This document shows positions 6,509 to 8,544 of a stretch of 8,544 nt of DNA, piece by piece. The stretch lies in NCBI GenBank assembly GCA_031289875.1, contig JAITOO010000169.1, positions 1-8,544 of the forward strand, written 5' to 3'. The position numbers were made by a program, and so were the translations under genes. This stretch comes from Flavobacteriaceae bacterium. GTDB lineage: Bacteria; Bacteroidota; Bacteroidia; Flavobacteriales; Weeksellaceae. The notes under the pieces are model-generated. The model did no database searches, had not been told where the DNA came from, and saw only the letters and a list, made by a program, of their open reading frames with translations. How positions within the stretch are numbered: the first letter of the stretch is position 1; each line of letters starts with the position of its first letter.

Positions 6509-6758
6509 GATTTTAGACTGATATTTGAAAATTATTATTTTAGGTTCAAAATAAACTTAAGCGGACAATTTTTTAATAATAGTTTTAAAATGAAGAAAAT
6601 AGTATTTGAAGAAGTTTATTCGGGCTGTCAAAACGTCATAAACAGCCGGAACGTTATGTGCAATTTGGGCTAAACGGGGTTGAAGAATATAGTATAAAAA
6701 ATGCAAAAAAGACTTGACCAATAAATATAAAATGGTATAAAATAAAAAGAAGTTAATT
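6509..6758. other. AT-rich gap with gene debris and a short hairpin
   Basis: No full gene is supported in these 250 bases. Two overlapping short frames stand out: ATG 6590 to stop 6673 (27 residues, MKKIVFEEVYSG...) and an open frame 6610-6717 without a start (LSKRHKQPERYVQFGLNGVE...). The second has the balanced residue content of real protein, so it may be a gene tail. GGCTGT (6623-6628) and ACAGCC (6642-6647) form a hairpin just before the octamer GTTATGTG (6653-6660). This is where composition shifts to the AT-rich 3' part of the window. Confidence 0.4.
6653..6660 (+). other. Octamer GTTATGTG, possible integron R'-like half site
   Basis: GTTATGTG lies about 100 bases upstream of the secreted-protein gene. 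It is the exact reverse complement of the octamer that follows that gene's stop. It loosely resembles the GTTRRRY core at which integron cassettes join. No matching partner octamer lies upstream, so a full attC site is not formed. Confidence 0.25.
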
Positions 6759-7613
6759 ATGCGACGATTATGGCTTATAGTTGGTTTATTAATGGCAAAT
6801 GTACTACCTGTTTTTTCTCAAGATAAGGAATCTATACACACTGTGACAGATAAGTTACTTTTTGAAGAAATAGTTCAATTTGTTTTGTCTAAAGGAGATA
6901 GAGAAACATATTGTAACATGTATAATAATAATCCGCATTATAATCTTAATGGCATTGATTTTTATTTAAATCCAATTAACCAACATATTAATTATTTTAA
7001 GGAAAATTTATCATATACCGTCTCCGATTATAATGAGATATTAATTGATGATAATAATGATAAAAAGCAATTTCGATTTCGCATAGAAGGAGAAAAAATA
7101 TATACGACGGATGATGTGGAAATACTAAGAGAATATTTTAATAAAATGCTTAATTACCATTTTTTTGGTCTTTCTGCTGAAGAGTATAAATATATGGGCG
7201 CTTCACTCAATTCTATATCTGATAAAGAGAGTAAATATATTAAAAATATTGATAATATATTAAATAAAGAAGAATTTCAAAATATTTTAGAATATATTAT
7301 AAAAAATGGCGATAGAAGAACATATTGTCAAGCATATAATTATAATCCTCATTATAGTTTAGATGGATTTGAAATATATTTAAACCCTGTTCATCAAGGA
7401 CTTGATTTATCATATAATATACACGATTATAATGAAATTGTTATTTATGATAATAGTGATTATAGAAAATATTTTGATATTATACTCTCTGATTCTGTTT
7501 ATATATACAATGCATATAGATATGAGCCGCAAAAAGATTTTGAAGAAATAATAATTGAAAAATATATTCCAAAATTAAAATTATTAATAAAAGATAAAAC
7601 AGGAAATAAATAG
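6759..7613 (+). CDS. Secreted protein of unknown function with two copies of one domain
   Basis: I do not recognise this 284-residue protein. It starts with a clean signal peptide (MRRLWLIVGLLMANVLPVFS, with probable cleavage before Gln21) and has no lipobox Cys, so it should be exported to the periplasm or beyond. The mature part is an internal duplication: about 34-116 and about 172-250 share G-D-R-x-T-Y-C-x-x-Y-N-x-N-P-H-Y-x-L-x-G, Y-L-N-P-x-x-Q, L-S-Y and D-Y-N-E-I-x-I-x-D-N. Each copy carries one Cys (Cys52, Cys190), and the copies are 138 residues apart, dropping to 133 after a five-residue insertion in copy 1. The protein is rich in Asn, Tyr, Ile and Asp, and the gene is far more AT-rich than the upstream core genes, which suggests transfer. 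An AAAGAAG lies just before the start, weakly like a ribosome site. It runs in the same direction as the hydrolase 68 bases downstream. Confidence 0.8.
   Translation: MRRLWLIVGLLMANVLPVFSQDKESIHTVTDKLLFEEIVQFVLSKGDRETYCNMYNNNPHYNLNGIDFYLNPINQHINYFKENLSYTVSDYNEILIDDNNDKKQFRFRIEGEKIYTTDDVEILREYFNKMLNYHFFGLSAEEYKYMGASLNSISDKESKYIKNIDNILNKEEFQNILEYIIKNGDRRTYCQAYNYNPHYSLDGFEIYLNPVHQGLDLSYNIHDYNEIVIYDNSDYRKYFDIILSDSVYIYNAYRYEPQKDFEEIIIEKYIPKLKLLIKDKTGNK
6858..7106 (+). repeat. Internal duplication, domain copy 1
   Basis: This encodes residues about 34-116 of the secreted protein. Its signature GDRETYCNMYNNNPHY aligns without gaps to GDRRTYCQAYNYNPHY of copy 2. The DNA itself is still recognisably similar across this core, so the duplication is not ancient, or the copies are kept alike. 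Confidence 0.8.
7272..7508 (+). repeat. Internal duplication, domain copy 2
   Basis: This encodes residues about 172-250. Compared with copy 1 it lacks five residues between the YLNP and DYNEI motifs. It keeps every motif residue: GDR, TYC, NPHY, YLNP, Gln, LSY and DYNEI. Confidence 0.8.
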
Positions 7614-7643
7614 TATATAAAATTATGGAGTACGCTCCCACTT

Positions 7644-7651
7644 CACATAAC
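7644..7651 (+). other. Octamer CACATAAC, possible integron R''-like half site
   Basis: CACATAAC starts 31 bases after the secreted-protein stop and is inverted relative to the octamer at 6653-6660. In an integron array the first half of an attC site would sit here. The expected second half, a GTTRRRY core 50-130 bases on with a complementary arm, is not found; the hydrolase coding sequence occupies that space. The flanking segment 7627-7678 is less AT-rich than the genes on either side. Confidence 0.25.
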
Positions 7652-7681
7652 AAGTCTGCATACGGTTCGGGGCTTGACAAA

Positions 7682-8544
7682 ATGGTAAAAATAATAAATA
7701 AAATAGCATTACATTATATGAATCATTTAAATTGTTTGCTAATAGGCGTATTTGCAGTATTTTTATTTTCTTGTAAAACTAATCCGCCTCGCAATATGGA
7801 GGAAAATCTAATGCTTAATTTCCCCGGAAAAATGGTTGATGTAAATAATCACAAGATGCATATATATTCTGAAGGGAATGGAAACATAAAATTGGTTTTT
7901 ATGGCTGGTGCGGCAACTTGTTCTCCAATGCTTGATTTTAAAACATTGTTTTCAAAATTTGGTAATGATTATAAAATTATAGTTGTTGAAAAAGCCGGAT
8001 ATGGATATAGTGAAATCACAAATGTTTCAAGGGATATTGACACAATATTATATGAAACAAGAACAGCCTTATCGAATGCCGGAATAGCTCCGCCCTATAT
8101 TTTATTTCCCCATTCAATGTCGGGAATAGAAGCATTATATTGGACGCAAAAATATCCAAATGAAATTACCGCCATAGTTGGACTTGACCCCGCAATGCCG
8201 ATTTTTTATGATGACATAAAAATAAACATTGGAGCATTGAAATTTGGTTTATCTCTTGTAAACAGTGGATTTATCAAATTAATTCCCTGTTTATACAAGA
8301 TTATACCGGCAATAAAATATGGTTCATTAACTGATGATGAAAAAACTGAATATAAACGTCTCTTTTATAAAAGAGGCATAACGAATGATATGGTAAATGA
8401 AGCTATAATGATAAAAGAAAACGCGAAAAAAATACAAATTGAATCAACAACTAAAATCCCAATGTTGTTCTTTGTTTCAAATGGCAAAGGAACAGGACTT
8501 TCAAGGGAAAAATGGGAAAATATATTTAAACAATATTCCGATAT
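7682..8544 (+). CDS. Alpha/beta hydrolase with lipoprotein-type leader, 3' end cut by the window
   Basis: At least 287 codons are open to the window end. The N-terminus has a hydrophobic segment ending in a lipobox-like F-L-F-S-Cys31, so the enzyme is probably anchored on the outer face of a membrane. The fold is clear: MVDVNNHKMHIYSEG strands, LVFMAGAATCSPM (71-83, oxyanion-loop region), VVEKAGYGYSE (101-111), the nucleophile elbow FPHSMSGIEALYW (142-154) with Ser145, then a catalytic-acid-type strand and VGLDPAMP (166-173). The usual elbow G-x-S-x-G reads P-H-S-M-S here, a variant I recall from a subset of bacterial hydrolases. The catalytic His is expected past the window end. The substrate cannot be told; an ester or lactone is the default. 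The start could be 7682, 7718 (a Met nearer the leader, plausible) or 7625 in the same frame. The gene is AT-rich like its upstream neighbour. Confidence 0.82.
   Translation, partial: MVKIINKIALHYMNHLNCLLIGVFAVFLFSCKTNPPRNMEENLMLNFPGKMVDVNNHKMHIYSEGNGNIKLVFMAGAATCSPMLDFKTLFSKFGNDYKIIVVEKAGYGYSEITNVSRDIDTILYETRTALSNAGIAPPYILFPHSMSGIEALYWTQKYPNEITAIVGLDPAMPIFYDDIKINIGALKFGLSLVNSGFIKLIPCLYKIIPAIKYGSLTDDEKTEYKRLFYKRGITNDMVNEAIMIKENAKKIQIESTTKIPMLFFVSNGKGTGLSREKWENIFKQYSD

Noticed and set aside
82..6567. Inverted octamer TGTCCGCT (82-89) and AGCGGACA (6560-6567) as ends of one large mobile element
   Set aside because: Only eight bases match with no extension beyond about eleven, and the span contains ordinary core genes. 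Chance is a sufficient explanation.
6590..6673. 27-residue ORF as a real small protein
   Set aside because: It has no ribosome site, promoter or recognisable peptide, and it overlaps a better-looking frame and the hairpin.
7651..7850. Complete integron attC site after the secreted-protein gene
   Set aside because: No arm complementary to the TCTGCATACGG segment and no convincing GTTRRRY core is found before or inside the hydrolase start.

Overview
The window most likely comes from a member of the Bacteroidota, probably an uncultured Bacteroidales-like lineage. This rests on short Cys-containing lipoprotein signals of the Bacteroidota kind, close matches to the -7 promoter box TAnnTTTG, the absence of Shine-Dalgarno sequences before most starts, and the gene families present. 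No rRNA, tRNA, CRISPR array or intact insertion sequence is visible.

Layout. Bases 1-829 hold no intact gene. They carry the 3' end of a broken plus-strand gene (175-306), a dense mosaic of perfect and near-perfect palindromes (about 312-638), a three-unit 9-bp repeat and a terminator facing the minus-strand genes. Bases 830-2661 carry two minus-strand genes: an NlpE-N-type lipoprotein and, upstream of it, an E2 acyltransferase of a 2-oxo acid dehydrogenase complex. A 290-bp divergent promoter region separates these from a plus-strand UvrD/PcrA helicase (2952-5270). The helicase converges on a minus-strand Hsp15 (hslR) gene (5355-5732). Divergent from hslR is an FKBP-like lipoprotein (5834-6508). 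These five genes look like ordinary chromosomal genes with similar base composition.

From about 6510 the sequence becomes strikingly AT-rich and looks acquired. It contains a 250-bp gap with gene debris, then a secreted protein of unknown function built from two copies of one domain (6759-7613), then an alpha/beta hydrolase with a lipoprotein-type leader that runs off the window end (7682 onward). The secreted-protein gene is bracketed by an exact inverted octamer (GTTATGTG before it, CACATAAC after its stop). That recalls integron cassette boundaries, but no complete attC site could be built.

The genes do not form one pathway. The core functions are central metabolism (E2), DNA repair and replication (helicase), ribosome rescue (Hsp15) and envelope proteins (NlpE-like, FKBP-like). 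The items most worth following up are the duplicated-domain secreted protein with its flanking octamers, the palindrome mosaic, and the apparently leaderless helicase transcript. I do not see a convincing complete new multi-gene system.
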